Assembly: GCA_946626605.1 (NCBI GenBank)
Contig: CAMOUL010000003.1
Coordinates: forward strand, 83,696-147,695
Length of the DNA: 64,000 nt
From: an uncultured Bacteroidales bacterium
Lineage (GTDB): Bacteria; Bacteroidota; Bacteroidia; Bacteroidales; Paludibacteraceae
Direction: 5' to 3'
Below are positions 39,716 through 48,118 of the stretch, piece by piece; the stretch's first letter is position 1; every line of letters begins with the position of its first letter. The notes under the pieces were generated by a model, which did not search any database, had not been told where the DNA came from, and was given only the letters and a program-made list of their open reading frames with translations. Position numbers and translations under genes: made by a program.

Positions 39716-41551
39716 TTAAAAACCGAAGGATAGCCCGCAGGTCACCGTAAAATTCTTTCCCTGCAGGTAAACGGGTGTATATTTATTGAGGTAATAGTTG
39801 ATTAACTCATCGCCCGCCAACTCCTTCGAAGTGCCGTCGATATTCCATCCGCGGTCTTCGCCGTTCGCTCTCGGCGATGTGGGAGCATATGCGCGCGCGT
39901 TGTTATAGGTGAAGTCCACATGCGCATAGCAGTTATTAAACACCTCATAAACCGCGCGGAACTTCAACTCGTCATTCCGCCAGATCTTCTCGCTGAACGG
40001 TTTCTGCGCGATGATCTGCGATATGTCGCCGCGGATATAATCGAACGCGCGATACTTCGTATCATTCGTATAATCCAATGTCAGACGCAGACTCCGCGTG
40101 GGACGATAACTCAACTCCACAAAGATACTCTGCGCATTGTCGCCCATGTAATGACCCATGAAATAGCTGTTCGAGCGATAATCCAGTACCCGAATCGAGT
40201 GGGTGTAGCACGCGATATAACTGCGCATGAACTCACCCCGCAGCGCCAAACCTTTCACCGGCCAACCCGACCAGTTGAAACCCACCAAGTAGGACACCGG
40301 GTTATGCTGCGGATTCGATTTCTTCAGACGAGCGAACTTGAACTCGTCCAAGAAGAACGAACCGTATAAGCGCAGGTGATCGGTCGGACGAACAGAGATA
40401 GTCGCGAAGACCTGGCTGTTCTGATTCTCCGAACCCAGACCTTTGGTCAACAGGTGATCCAGCGATTTATAGAAGGCTATCGGAATGAAATACGCGGCCT
40501 GCACGTTTCGCTCCGCATAGACGATCGAGTTACCGAACGAGAACTGGATGTACTTGATCGGCATGAACGTGAACATATTCGCCGCCATGAATTTATTCGC
40601 CGGACGATACTCCTTGCCCGTCACACCTTCTTTCTCGCGCTCCAAATAATAATAGGTCGAGTCGATGACATTGGAGGGCAACCAGGCATGGAAATAATCG
40701 AATTGGAACCATTTACAAGGCGTCAGTTGAAGGGTCACCATCGGTACGGCCGGGTTGTGCGCCGAGAGGATATTCGAGCAATGTTGCGCGTCGCCCCATT
40801 GGATACGCTCCCTCTGAATTCCGATACTACCCCACCACATATATAACGAGAGGCCACCCCTCGAATCCGAGAAGTCACCTCCGTAGTTCGCCTCTTTGTA
40901 TTGCACGCCCGGCAAGTTATTCAGATAATTCGGCTTCGTGATACGCGAACCGTCCACTCCCTGACCGCTCCAACTGTTATCGCGGATCGAACCCCAGATA
41001 CTCAGGTGATGGGCGATGTCCATCTGGATCTCCGCTCCGTACACACGATGCATCAGCAAGCCGTGACGGTTGTAATACAGATCCATGCCTAAGATCGGAT
41101 GGATACGCATTTTGAAGACCTTGTCCTTCGTCAGGATGTGCAGACTCGGGTCCGCTAAGTTCAGATTCGATACCTCCGTCTTCCATTGCGTCACATGCCG
41201 ATGGCCGTAACTGTAGTACGTCGGTAAGGTATCTAACTCCAGCGCATAATCCTGCATGTAGAACTGCAGGTCCTCTTTCTGCCGTTTGTTCAACAGCGAG
41301 TCCTTCGATGCTGCCTCCGCCAACAGACGGGCGATATAATCACGCGTGTACGGCTTAATCGCCGCATTCGAACGAATCACCCCGTCGGTCGTCAACTCCT
41401 CGATGAAGTCATACACCTCCGTGTACTCGATCATCTCGGGTATCCGCTGCGCCAGACAAGTTGAAAATTGAAAAATGAAAATTGAAAGGAAGAGAATCCC
41501 TTTCACCTTTAACCTTTCACCTTTCACCTTATATGTCCTTTCACCTTTCAC
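39716..41551 (-). CDS. Exported capsule-assembly Wzi-like outer membrane protein; signal peptide within heptamer repeats
   Basis: MKGERTYKVKGERLKVKGILFLSIFIFQFSTCLAQ leader; beta-rich 580-aa body ending ...FTVTCGLSFGF. Confidence 0.6.
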   Translation of the reverse strand: MKGERTYKVKGERLKVKGILFLSIFIFQFSTCLAQRIPEMIEYTEVYDFIEELTTDGVIRSNAAIKPYTRDYIARLLAEAASKDSLLNKRQKEDLQFYMQDYALELDTLPTYYSYGHRHVTQWKTEVSNLNLADPSLHILTKDKVFKMRIHPILGMDLYYNRHGLLMHRVYGAEIQMDIAHHLSIWGSIRDNSWSGQGVDGSRITKPNYLNNLPGVQYKEANYGGDFSDSRGGLSLYMWWGSIGIQRERIQWGDAQHCSNILSAHNPAVPMVTLQLTPCKWFQFDYFHAWLPSNVIDSTYYYLEREKEGVTGKEYRPANKFMAANMFTFMPIKYIQFSFGNSIVYAERNVQAAYFIPIAFYKSLDHLLTKGLGSENQNSQVFATISVRPTDHLRLYGSFFLDEFKFARLKKSNPQHNPVSYLVGFNWSGWPVKGLALRGEFMRSYIACYTHSIRVLDYRSNSYFMGHYMGDNAQSIFVELSYRPTRSLRLTLDYTNDTKYRAFDYIRGDISQIIAQKPFSEKIWRNDELKFRAVYEVFNNCYAHVDFTYNNARAYAPTSPRANGEDRGWNIDGTSKELAGDELINYYLNKYTPVYLQGKNFTVTCGLSFGF

Positions 41552-41598
41552 CTTTCACCTTTCACCTTATATGTCCTTTCACCTTTCACCTTTCATTT
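41459..41598. repeat. TTGAAAA and CTTTCAC heptamer arrays overlapping the start of the Wzi-like CDS
   Basis: ttgaaaattgaaaaatgaaaattgaaagg...cctttcacctttcacctttcacctttcacc. Confidence 0.9.
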
Positions 41599-42213
41599 CG
41601 AATACCGTGCGTTCAGCGCCTCGATCACCTCATCCGTGATATCGTAGCCGGCTACTTTATTCATCAGCACGGCGTCGTTCAGAATCAGGTGATAGTGTCC
41701 GTCGCTATTGAGCTCACGCAGGTAAGCCTGTACGCTGTCTTGTAACTGTTGGGTCAACGCTGCCTGTTGGTTCATGAAGTCGTTGCTCAGCTTCTGACGC
41801 AGGTTCTCGAGGTCTTGCTGTTTCGCCATCAACTGTTGCTCTTTCTTCTGCAGTTTGGCCTGCTCGCTCTCGGCACGCTCACGGCTGAGGAAAGCACCGG
41901 TCTCCACTTTCTTTTGGAAATTCAGCACGTCCTGTTGGAAGGTCTCTGCCTCTTTCTGGAGCGTCTTGGATTTGGTATCCAATTTCAGAACCGACTCTTC
42001 GTACTGGGACATCAGACGATCGTTTGCCTCCACGGCCAGGGTGTAATGCTTCAAAATCGAATCGGTGTTGATAATCGCGATCGGCAGTAACTCACCGGCT
42101 GCTTCCACATCCTGCACAGCGGGCTTCTTCGTCCGCGGCATAAACACAAATACCAAAATAAACAGGGCAACCACACATATTGCCAAACTAATGTTAATAA
42201 TAAGTTGTTTCAT
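41593..42213 (-). CDS. OmpH/Skp family periplasmic chaperone-like protein
   Basis: IAIINTDSILKHYTLAVEANDRL... coiled-coil ...LNDAVLMNKVAGYDITDEVIEALNARYSK. Confidence 0.85.
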   Translation of the reverse strand: MKQLIINISLAICVVALFILVFVFMPRTKKPAVQDVEAAGELLPIAIINTDSILKHYTLAVEANDRLMSQYEESVLKLDTKSKTLQKEAETFQQDVLNFQKKVETGAFLSRERAESEQAKLQKKEQQLMAKQQDLENLRQKLSNDFMNQQAALTQQLQDSVQAYLRELNSDGHYHLILNDAVLMNKVAGYDITDEVIEALNARYSK

Positions 42214-42244
42214 AATGTTTGTATAATAATTTTAATTTAATTCG

Positions 42245-42336
42245 GTGTACGGTGTAAAGTGTACGGTGTATAGTGTACGGTGTTTAGTGTACGGTGTATA
42301 GTGTACGGTGTACGGTGTAAAGTGTACGGTGTAAAA
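42245..42336. repeat. GTGTAnn heptamer array (about 13 units)
   Basis: gtgtacggtgtaaagtgtacggtgtatagtgtacggtgttta... Confidence 0.9.
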
Positions 42337-42359
42337 ATTTTTTTTATTTATTTTTATCG

Positions 42360-42487
42360 GTATAATTATTAATTGGACTCTGTAGGAGTGAGGGTTTGGT
42401 TGGTAAGGGTCATTGCAAATTTATTTGTGAATGAGCTTTAGCAAGCAAAGACTCATCGGTACGTAGTACCACAATTAATAATTATAC
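42360..42487. repeat. 128-bp element with perfect 16-bp terminal inverted repeats and internal hairpins
   Basis: GTATAATTATTAATTG (42360-42375) and CAATTAATAATTATAC (42472-42487); internal ACTC/GAGT, TCATTgCAAAT/ATTTGtgAATGA, ATGAGCTTT/AAAGaCTCAT, GGTAC/GTACC. Confidence 0.7.
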
Positions 42488-42557
42488 ATATTTTCCTTTT
42501 ATATACAAATAATCTAATTCAATAATCAGTGTTTTTTATGTTTTTTTCTTTAAACTT

Positions 42558-42767
42558 TCAACTTTCAACTTTTAACTTTTGCTTGCGCCTCGCTTCGCGA
42601 TCTTGTGAAGTCGCGCAATGAATCCCATCTTGCTTCATCCGCTCATTCTCGCCGATATGCTGCGACCGGAACGTATGATCTTTGCGGAAGATCACACCCA
42701 CGCAGAGCGCCAACATCGCCCCTGCTACAAGCCCTATCGCTATTCCTATTTTTACCAGCGTACCCAT
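42558..42767 (-). CDS. Small single-TM protein
   Basis: MGTLVKIGIAIGLVAGAMLALCVGVIFRKDHTF...; start chosen downstream of promoter 42798-42831; C-term KLKVES is repeat-encoded. Confidence 0.5.
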   Translation of the reverse strand: MGTLVKIGIAIGLVAGAMLALCVGVIFRKDHTFRSQHIGENERMKQDGIHCATSQDREARRKQKLKVES

Positions 42768-42797
42768 GCGCGCATATAAATTCGGCTGCAATTTCGC

Positions 42798-42831
42798 TGC
42801 AAAAGTACAAAAAAAAATTGACATACACAAG
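42798..42831 (-). promoter_or_regulatory. Bacteroidota promoter
   Basis: TTGTGTATGTCAATTTTTTTTTGTACTTTTGCA on minus strand. Confidence 0.65.
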
Positions 42832-42865
42832 AGTGTATGCCATTTTTTGATAATATTTGTTGTTT

Positions 42866-43549
42866 TTAACGGGAAACCAACTCATTTACCTTCTTCTGTG
42901 CCGCCTTCTGAAGCTTGATGCAGAAATAGATCAGCGCGAAGAAACAGATACCTCCTGCGATGGGATCCACCGAACCGGTCATCGCCAGCGAGTCATATAC
43001 GCCATGCGCCAAAACAGGTATCAGGATCACCTTCGCCGCAGCTATCTTGGAATGGTCCACGAAGTGATAAACGGCATAGTAATAACCCATCAGGATAGCG
43101 AACGCATAATGTCCCGGAACAGCCAACAGCGCACGCATAGCTGCTACCGTCGCCCAGCCTTCTCCGCCGGAGAGCACATAGCCCACATTCTCTATTGCCG
43201 CGAAGCCCAGTCCGACACACACCGCATACACGATCCCGTCAAAATGCTCGTCGAAATACGGGTTTTTACGTAAGATCAACCATAAAGCCAGCAGCTTTGC
43301 TGCTTCTTCCGGAATAGCCGCTACCAAGAACGCCTCTACCGTCGTTCCGAAGAGTGTGGTCGGACCGCCGGACGGGAACAAGTAATGCATCACCAACGTC
43401 TCTACCAAAGCCACCGGCACACAGATGATAACTCCCGCCAACAATGCACGAAACAACCATTTAAACGGCTCCGGCTGTGCATCCTTCCGCCAGATATACA
43501 AAAACAACAATATCGCCGGCAATAACGCCGCTGCAAGCATGTAATACAT
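42866..43549 (-). CDS. PrsW family intramembrane metalloprotease
   Basis: AAIPEEAAKLLALWLILR, FDEHFDGIVYAVCVGLGFAAIENVGY, RALLAVPGHYAFAILMGYY. Confidence 0.88.
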   Translation of the reverse strand: MYYMLAAALLPAILLFLYIWRKDAQPEPFKWLFRALLAGVIICVPVALVETLVMHYLFPSGGPTTLFGTTVEAFLVAAIPEEAAKLLALWLILRKNPYFDEHFDGIVYAVCVGLGFAAIENVGYVLSGGEGWATVAAMRALLAVPGHYAFAILMGYYYAVYHFVDHSKIAAAKVILIPVLAHGVYDSLAMTGSVDPIAGGICFFALIYFCIKLQKAAQKKVNELVSR

Positions 43550-43560
43550 AGTAGTACGAA

Positions 43561-43998
43561 TTAGTCTTTGAGTTCTTGATAAATCATAGCCCGAATGAAG
43601 TTATCGAAGCGAAAATAATGACGCTGTTTGCCGTCTTTTCCGAGGGGAGCCTGGATGTCCGGTGCTCCTTTGAGTTGAGACTCAAAACGAAGGCGAAATT
43701 GTTCGAGCAGAGTTCGTTGTTCGTCGGTCGCTGTATCCGGAAATTTATAGGCATAAATGAGAGCCGTCGTACGCTTTGCCGCCTCGCCAAAATGCTGTAA
43801 ATGAGCGAGTTCTTTACCCTTTGGAGGTACCTGCTTGTAGTTGCGTTTTTTTCTCTGCAGATAGACTTCCGGCTTACACTCTTTGGTGACAGCTCCATTC
43901 GGTCCATGCAAGTGCTTATGGCGCGTAATGAGCTTGTGCTCGCTGTCCAACGCGCCGGTCGTAAGGCTGATGCCCGGGGAATAAGAAATTTGTGCCAT
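43561..43998 (-). CDS. Hypothetical small protein (MAQISYSPGISLTTGAL...)
   Basis: 145-aa ORF preceded by promoter 44171-44204 and an 11-bp array 44083-44159. Confidence 0.65.
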   Translation of the reverse strand: MAQISYSPGISLTTGALDSEHKLITRHKHLHGPNGAVTKECKPEVYLQRKKRNYKQVPPKGKELAHLQHFGEAAKRTTALIYAYKFPDTATDEQRTLLEQFRLRFESQLKGAPDIQAPLGKDGKQRHYFRFDNFIRAMIYQELKD

Positions 43999-44082
43999 TT
44001 TATAGAAATTTTTGCGGTTAATTCATTCTTTCAAGAGATAAAAGCGGAATAGAAACGGCGTAGTAACAGGGTCTGATTATGT

Positions 44083-44159
44083 CATTTATCACCTACTAAT
44101 AACCTACTAATCACCTACTAATCACCTACTAATATTCTACTAATCTCGTACTAGTGTAT
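44083..44159. repeat. 11-bp tandem array (consensus TACTAATCACC, seven units)
   Basis: catttatcacc/tactaataacc/tactaatcacc/tactaatcacc/tactaatattc/tactaatctcg/tactagtgtat. Confidence 0.9.
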
Positions 44160-44170
44160 TTAAATTTGAG

Positions 44171-44204
44171 TGCAAAGGTACAACAAAAAAATGACATATG
44201 CAAA
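44171..44204 (-). promoter_or_regulatory. Bacteroidota promoter placing the 11-bp array in the 5' leader of the 43561-43998 gene
   Basis: TTTGCATATGTCATTTTTTTGTTGTACCTTTGCA on minus strand. Confidence 0.75.
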
Positions 44205-44245
44205 TTTTGGAGGGGGATTTGTTGAGAAAAATGGAGAAATGTTAC

Positions 44246-44281
44246 AAAAAACCGCTCGGCCTGAGGTGTAAGCCGAGCGGA
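44246..44281 (-). terminator. Rho-independent terminator of the 44327-45004 gene
   Basis: CCGCTCGGC-TTACACCTCAG-GCCGAGCGG-TTTTTTG on minus strand. Confidence 0.85.
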
Positions 44282-44326
44282 GAGGGCAGGCAATGAAAAT
44301 GCCCTATAATAGAAGAAAAAGATGTA

Positions 44327-45004
44327 TTATTCTATATCCTCTTTAATATCATCGATTTCTTTTTGTACACTTTCTTTAGTCTTAGTCAGCGTCTCTTCGA
44401 TGAAATCAACAGCTGTTTTGTAATCTTCTTCATCGATATCAAAGGTAGCAATAATCTCCTTTAGATCTTTATCCATTACGAATATATATTCTCCGATAGT
44501 AGAATTACCGCCTTTGGTTTTGCATCTGAAGCGATGGCCCACTTTCCAGCCGATGGCTTCTCCGTTTTCGTTTTGCTCTAATGCTTCATTTCGATCCAGG
44601 ATGAGCAACATCGCATCATACATTTCCCGCATGCATTTTCTCGCCGCATTCAGATTGTCGCGACACTTGGCTTTTGCATCATTATATTTTGAGCGACCAT
44701 ACGACGTTCCAGAGTCACTCCAGATATCCATAGAAGTTTGAGCGCTTCGAACTTCAGCCAGATAGTCGTTCACTTTGTCCAGTTTATCTCCTGCAACCAA
44801 AGCGAGTGCATATGCTTCCTTGTCAAAACGAATATCGGTATACATTGTGTCGATAGTCGTTTTCATCGGTTCATAACTCTCAAAATCATACAGGTTTTCG
44901 TACATGTAATCTTTGATTAACTTGTTCGCTTTGTCTTCTTTTGAGGCACACGAAGCAAGCGTGATAGCCAACAATAAAGACAGACAGAATTTAATGTGTT
45001 TCAT
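44327..45004 (-). CDS. Hypothetical lipoprotein
   Basis: Lipobox MKHIKFCLSLLLAITLASCASK. Confidence 0.7.
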   Translation of the reverse strand: MKHIKFCLSLLLAITLASCASKEDKANKLIKDYMYENLYDFESYEPMKTTIDTMYTDIRFDKEAYALALVAGDKLDKVNDYLAEVRSAQTSMDIWSDSGTSYGRSKYNDAKAKCRDNLNAARKCMREMYDAMLLILDRNEALEQNENGEAIGWKVGHRFRCKTKGGNSTIGEYIFVMDKDLKEIIATFDIDEEDYKTAVDFIEETLTKTKESVQKEIDDIKEDIE

Positions 45005-45087
45005 TGTAAAAAAGATTTTATTCCCGCTCTTACGCCTTTACGGGTTTTGGCAATATAATATAATAAAAAAATGGACGATCCTTATCC

Positions 45088-45196
45088 GCTCTAAGGCTGT
45101 AGGAATTGCCCATTCACCGATAAGTCACGTCCATATTACATGGACGCTTGCAGACTTATTATTGGTGAATCTTTTGAACTTCCTACATTCTAGAGC
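45088..45196. ncRNA. 109-nt long imperfect hairpin (five co-linear helices); structured RNA or MITE-like element
   Basis: GCTCTA/TAGAGC, TGTAGGAA/TTCCTACA, ATTCACC/GGTGAAT, ATAAGTC/GACTTAT, GTCCAT/ATGGAC nested in order. Confidence 0.5.
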
Positions 45197-45263
45197 GCCA
45201 ATAAATCGCAAACGCGAAAAATCAATATGTCCTTACTGTTTTACGTCGACAAGCGACGAGGGG

Positions 45264-45515
45264 TTAGGCAATTACACCTGCGTGTAGTTGCTCTATCGGG
45301 AAAATAAGATCCCAACTCTTGCCCCACACTACATTTCCATCCTCTATCGAGAATTGGCGGAATTTACGCGGGTCAAGATATTTATTATACTGCGGATGAG
45401 GGTGACGACGAATGAAGTCACCTATATCCACTCTACGGGTCGTTTGGTCGCTGAACAGCAGGTCCACCGACAAATTGCCCGCATCCTTTGCTTCTTTAAT
45501 ATACAATTTGCTCAT
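45264..45515 (-). CDS. DUF2442-like protein
   Basis: VDLLFSDQTTRRVDIGDFI...YLDPRKFRQFSIEDGNVVWGKSWDLIFPIEQLH. Confidence 0.75.
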   Translation of the reverse strand: MSKLYIKEAKDAGNLSVDLLFSDQTTRRVDIGDFIRRHPHPQYNKYLDPRKFRQFSIEDGNVVWGKSWDLIFPIEQLHAGVIA

Positions 45516-45517
45516 AG

Positions 45518-45820
45518 TTATAATTTGGTTTTGATGGTTGTACTCTTTACTGCCTGCCTCAACACGAAGAACTTAATCCACTTGGTAATAATGTTTTTGG
45601 CGTACTTCCTAATGAATTCTTCTGCTGTCTTTTGATCTTTGGAAGATAATGGCTCTTCTCCTGCCTTTTCACGAACACGAATCTCCGCTAAAACTCCATT
45701 ATCCATGATAAGCTCGAAGATGCTTTGGCAGCCCTTATGTGTCACATGCACATGAATGGGCTCGTGCTCATTGGAATAGAAGAAAAAGACAAATCCAAAA
45801 TATTCAAAAATCTTAGGCAT
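45518..45820 (-). CDS. DUF4160-like protein
   Basis: Internal start MPKIFEYFGFVFFFYSNEHEPIHVHVTHKG; paired with DUF2442-like gene. Confidence 0.75.
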   Translation of the reverse strand: MPKIFEYFGFVFFFYSNEHEPIHVHVTHKGCQSIFELIMDNGVLAEIRVREKAGEEPLSSKDQKTAEEFIRKYAKNIITKWIKFFVLRQAVKSTTIKTKL

Positions 45821-45845
45821 AACAGTTGTTGTTTCGATTTTGCGC

Positions 45846-45879
45846 TGCAAAATTACAGAAAAAATTTGATATATGCAAG
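45846..45879 (-). promoter_or_regulatory. Bacteroidota promoter upstream of the DUF4160/DUF2442 pair
   Basis: TTGCATATATCAAATTTTTTCTGTAATTTTGCA on minus strand. Confidence 0.7.
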
Positions 45880-46358
45880 AAAAATGGGAAAAAATTGCAT
45901 GCGCCGGATAAAATCTCGGCAAATGGACGAAGAAGAGCGGCGGATTCAATCCGCATAGAATACAAAGAAAGCAAGAAGCTACACTCGCATTGAGACCGAA
46001 GCGGGCGGGGCGGCACGTTTGGCTATTCCCGAAAATTATTCGGGGCTAATAGACACAGGACCGGACGCGAGGGCTGAATAAAGCAGAAGGAAAAGCGGAT
46101 GTCCCTCCCCTATTTTCTCAAAAAAACTTATTTTAGTTATAAAATAATTTGCACATGTCAAATATTTGTAGAACTTCGGACTCCGCCTTGCGTTGCAATT
46201 CCCCCGAAATTACGTTCGCTCAATTTAGCGAACTCCAACTAAATCGCCAAAAACCTGAATTAATACAAGCATTATTCATTTTTTTGTCAATTTATTTGGT
46301 ACTTCAAATTTTTTGTAGTAACTTTGCGCCCGATTTGGTTTTATATATTTAAAAATAT

Positions 46359-47105
46359 ATGAAAAAGTTGCTTTTTAGTGCCCTGCTGGCAGCGGGGTTG
46401 TTTGCTGCCGGGTGTAGCCCGAAAGGGCAAGTTCAGAACGCCCAAGTGCCCGGTGTAGGAGAGGTGATACGCGACACGCTCAACGGCGTGCCCTGTTGCG
46501 TCTATCTGCCGGAGCATTATGTAGACCGTACGGAGGTGTATCCGGTGCTGTATCTGCAGCACGGTATGTGGGGCAATGAGTTCGACTGGACTCTGAAAGG
46601 CAACTTGCTCGGAATCATGGACTCTCTTTTACGCGCGGGCGCTGTACGCGAAATGGTGGTAATCATGCCGGATAACTGTCCGGGTAGGCCGACGTTCGAG
46701 GAAGAGAAAGCCAATGCTACAACCGGCGAATGGGAGGCAAACTTTGCGACATTCATGGCAGAGGCGGAGTCGGAGTACCGCATCAGTGCCGAGCCGGCTC
46801 AACGTGCTATAGCCGGACTCTCAATGGGCGGATACCATACAATGCGGGTGTCGTATGTGTTGGACGGACAGTTCGAATACGTAGCGATGTTCTCTCCGGC
46901 GACCTTTGTACACAACGCTCCTACCCGACCCCGCGTGTTCTGGCTTGCGATCGGCACGGAGGATTTTCTCTGGGATTCGTTCCAGGAATATCGCAAGTGG
47001 CTGGAGGCCGAGCACATCGAATATACGTATTACGAGAGTACGGGCGGGCATGACTGGCCCAATTGGCAGGAGTATTTGGGAAGATTTTTGCCGAAACTCT
47101 TCTAA
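46359..47105 (+). CDS. Esterase-family alpha/beta hydrolase lipoprotein
   Basis: Lipobox LFAAGCSP; VLYLQHGMWGNEFDW, AIAGLSMGGYHTM, GGHDWPNWQEYL. Confidence 0.88.
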   Translation: MKKLLFSALLAAGLFAAGCSPKGQVQNAQVPGVGEVIRDTLNGVPCCVYLPEHYVDRTEVYPVLYLQHGMWGNEFDWTLKGNLLGIMDSLLRAGAVREMVVIMPDNCPGRPTFEEEKANATTGEWEANFATFMAEAESEYRISAEPAQRAIAGLSMGGYHTMRVSYVLDGQFEYVAMFSPATFVHNAPTRPRVFWLAIGTEDFLWDSFQEYRKWLEAEHIEYTYYESTGGHDWPNWQEYLGRFLPKLF

Positions 47106-47190
47106 ATGAATAATGAATAATGAATAATGAATATTTTGCGATGCCGATACATGTTTCGCGAGATAGTCATGAATAATTAATAATGAATAT
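47106..47190. repeat. AATGAAT heptamer array plus copy A of the 39-bp element (47132-47170)
   Basis: tattttgcgatgccgatacatgtttcgcgagatagtcat. Confidence 0.85.
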
Positions 47191-47209
47191 TTTGAAAAAT
47201 TGATATATT

Positions 47210-47572
47210 ATGGCAAATGACAAACAACAGAGCGGATTGATGTTCAATGCATTGACCGCAGGAAGTAAAATTGTAGGTAACATAACGGCGGACAGCGACT
47301 ACCGTATCGACGGTTTGGTAGAAGGCGATCTGCAGTGTACCGGTAAAGTAGTAATCGGCGAGGCCGGAAAAGTAAAAGGTACGATCGGCTGCCAGAACGC
47401 AGAGATCATGGGATTGCTGGAAGGTAAGATCAGCTGCAGCAGCCAGTTGTCGCTCCGCGCGAGCGGTAAGATCGTGGGCGATGTCAATACCAAGACACTC
47501 ATCGTCGAGCCGGGAGCATTGTTCAACGGTACCTGCTCTATGGGAGCGGCGAAGGCGATGCCTTCTAAATGA
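47210..47572 (+). CDS. Bactofilin (polymer-forming cytoskeletal) family protein
   Basis: GSKIVGNITADSDYRIDGLVEGDLQCTGKVVIGEAGKVKGTIGCQNAEIMGLLEGKI. Confidence 0.9.
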   Translation: MANDKQQSGLMFNALTAGSKIVGNITADSDYRIDGLVEGDLQCTGKVVIGEAGKVKGTIGCQNAEIMGLLEGKISCSSQLSLRASGKIVGDVNTKTLIVEPGALFNGTCSMGAAKAMPSK

Positions 47573-47725
47573 ATAATTAATAATGAATAATGAATATTTT
47601 GCGATGCCGATACATGTTTCGCGAGATAGTCATGAATAATTAATAATGAATAATGAATATTTTGCGATGCCGATACATGTTTCGCGAGATAGTCATGAAT
47701 AATGAATAATTAATAATGAATATTT
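47573..47725. repeat. Heptamer arrays plus copies B (47595-47633) and C (47658-47696) of the 39-bp element
   Basis: Both cores identical to copy A. Confidence 0.9.
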
Positions 47726-47731
47726 CTTCGA

Positions 47732-48118
47732 ATGAATAACGAAGATCCAAAAATATACAATCTGGGTATTTTGGAGGAGAAGACATACGCTTTTGCTTTG
47801 CGTATTATTAAAGCATACAACTTTCTAACCAGCAAAAACGAGTATGTCTTATCTAAACAACTACTGCGTGCAGGCACTTCAATAGGTGCTAACTGCAGAG
47901 AGGCTACCTATGCCCAAAGTAAAATGGATTTTATCAATAAATTAAGTATCGCATTAAAAGAAGCAAACGAAACTATTTATTGGTTAGAATTACTACACGA
48001 CTCGGACTATATAGATGATAAGAGTTTTAATTCTATCCATGACGATGGTCTTGAGATACTTAAATTGTTAATTTCCATCATTAAGACCTCTAAAGAAAAC
48101 CTCCAGAAACAAAAATAA
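47732..48118 (+). CDS. Four helix bundle protein (S23/IVS-type)
   Basis: KTYAFALRIIKAYNFL...LSKQLLRAGTSIGANCREATYAQSKMDFINKLSIALKEANETIYWLELL. Confidence 0.85.
   Translation: MNNEDPKIYNLGILEEKTYAFALRIIKAYNFLTSKNEYVLSKQLLRAGTSIGANCREATYAQSKMDFINKLSIALKEANETIYWLELLHDSDYIDDKSFNSIHDDGLEILKLLISIIKTSKENLQKQK

Noticed and set aside
44083-44159. CRISPR array
   Set aside because: Repeat is 11 bp with no spacers and no cas genes nearby
45900-46090. ORF 45813-46016 (minus) as a real gene
   Set aside because: Starts in odd-composition spacer DNA and overlaps the DUF4160 promoter; no domain
47140-47176. MPIHVSRDSHE micro-peptide as a conserved gene product
   Set aside because: The diverged copy D has two non-synonymous changes and an earlier stop; no sign of coding constraint, although the frame stays open
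47573-47700. CRISPR-like repeat with spacers (39-bp element)
   Set aside because: Only three close copies, the intervening DNA is heptad repeat, no cas genes
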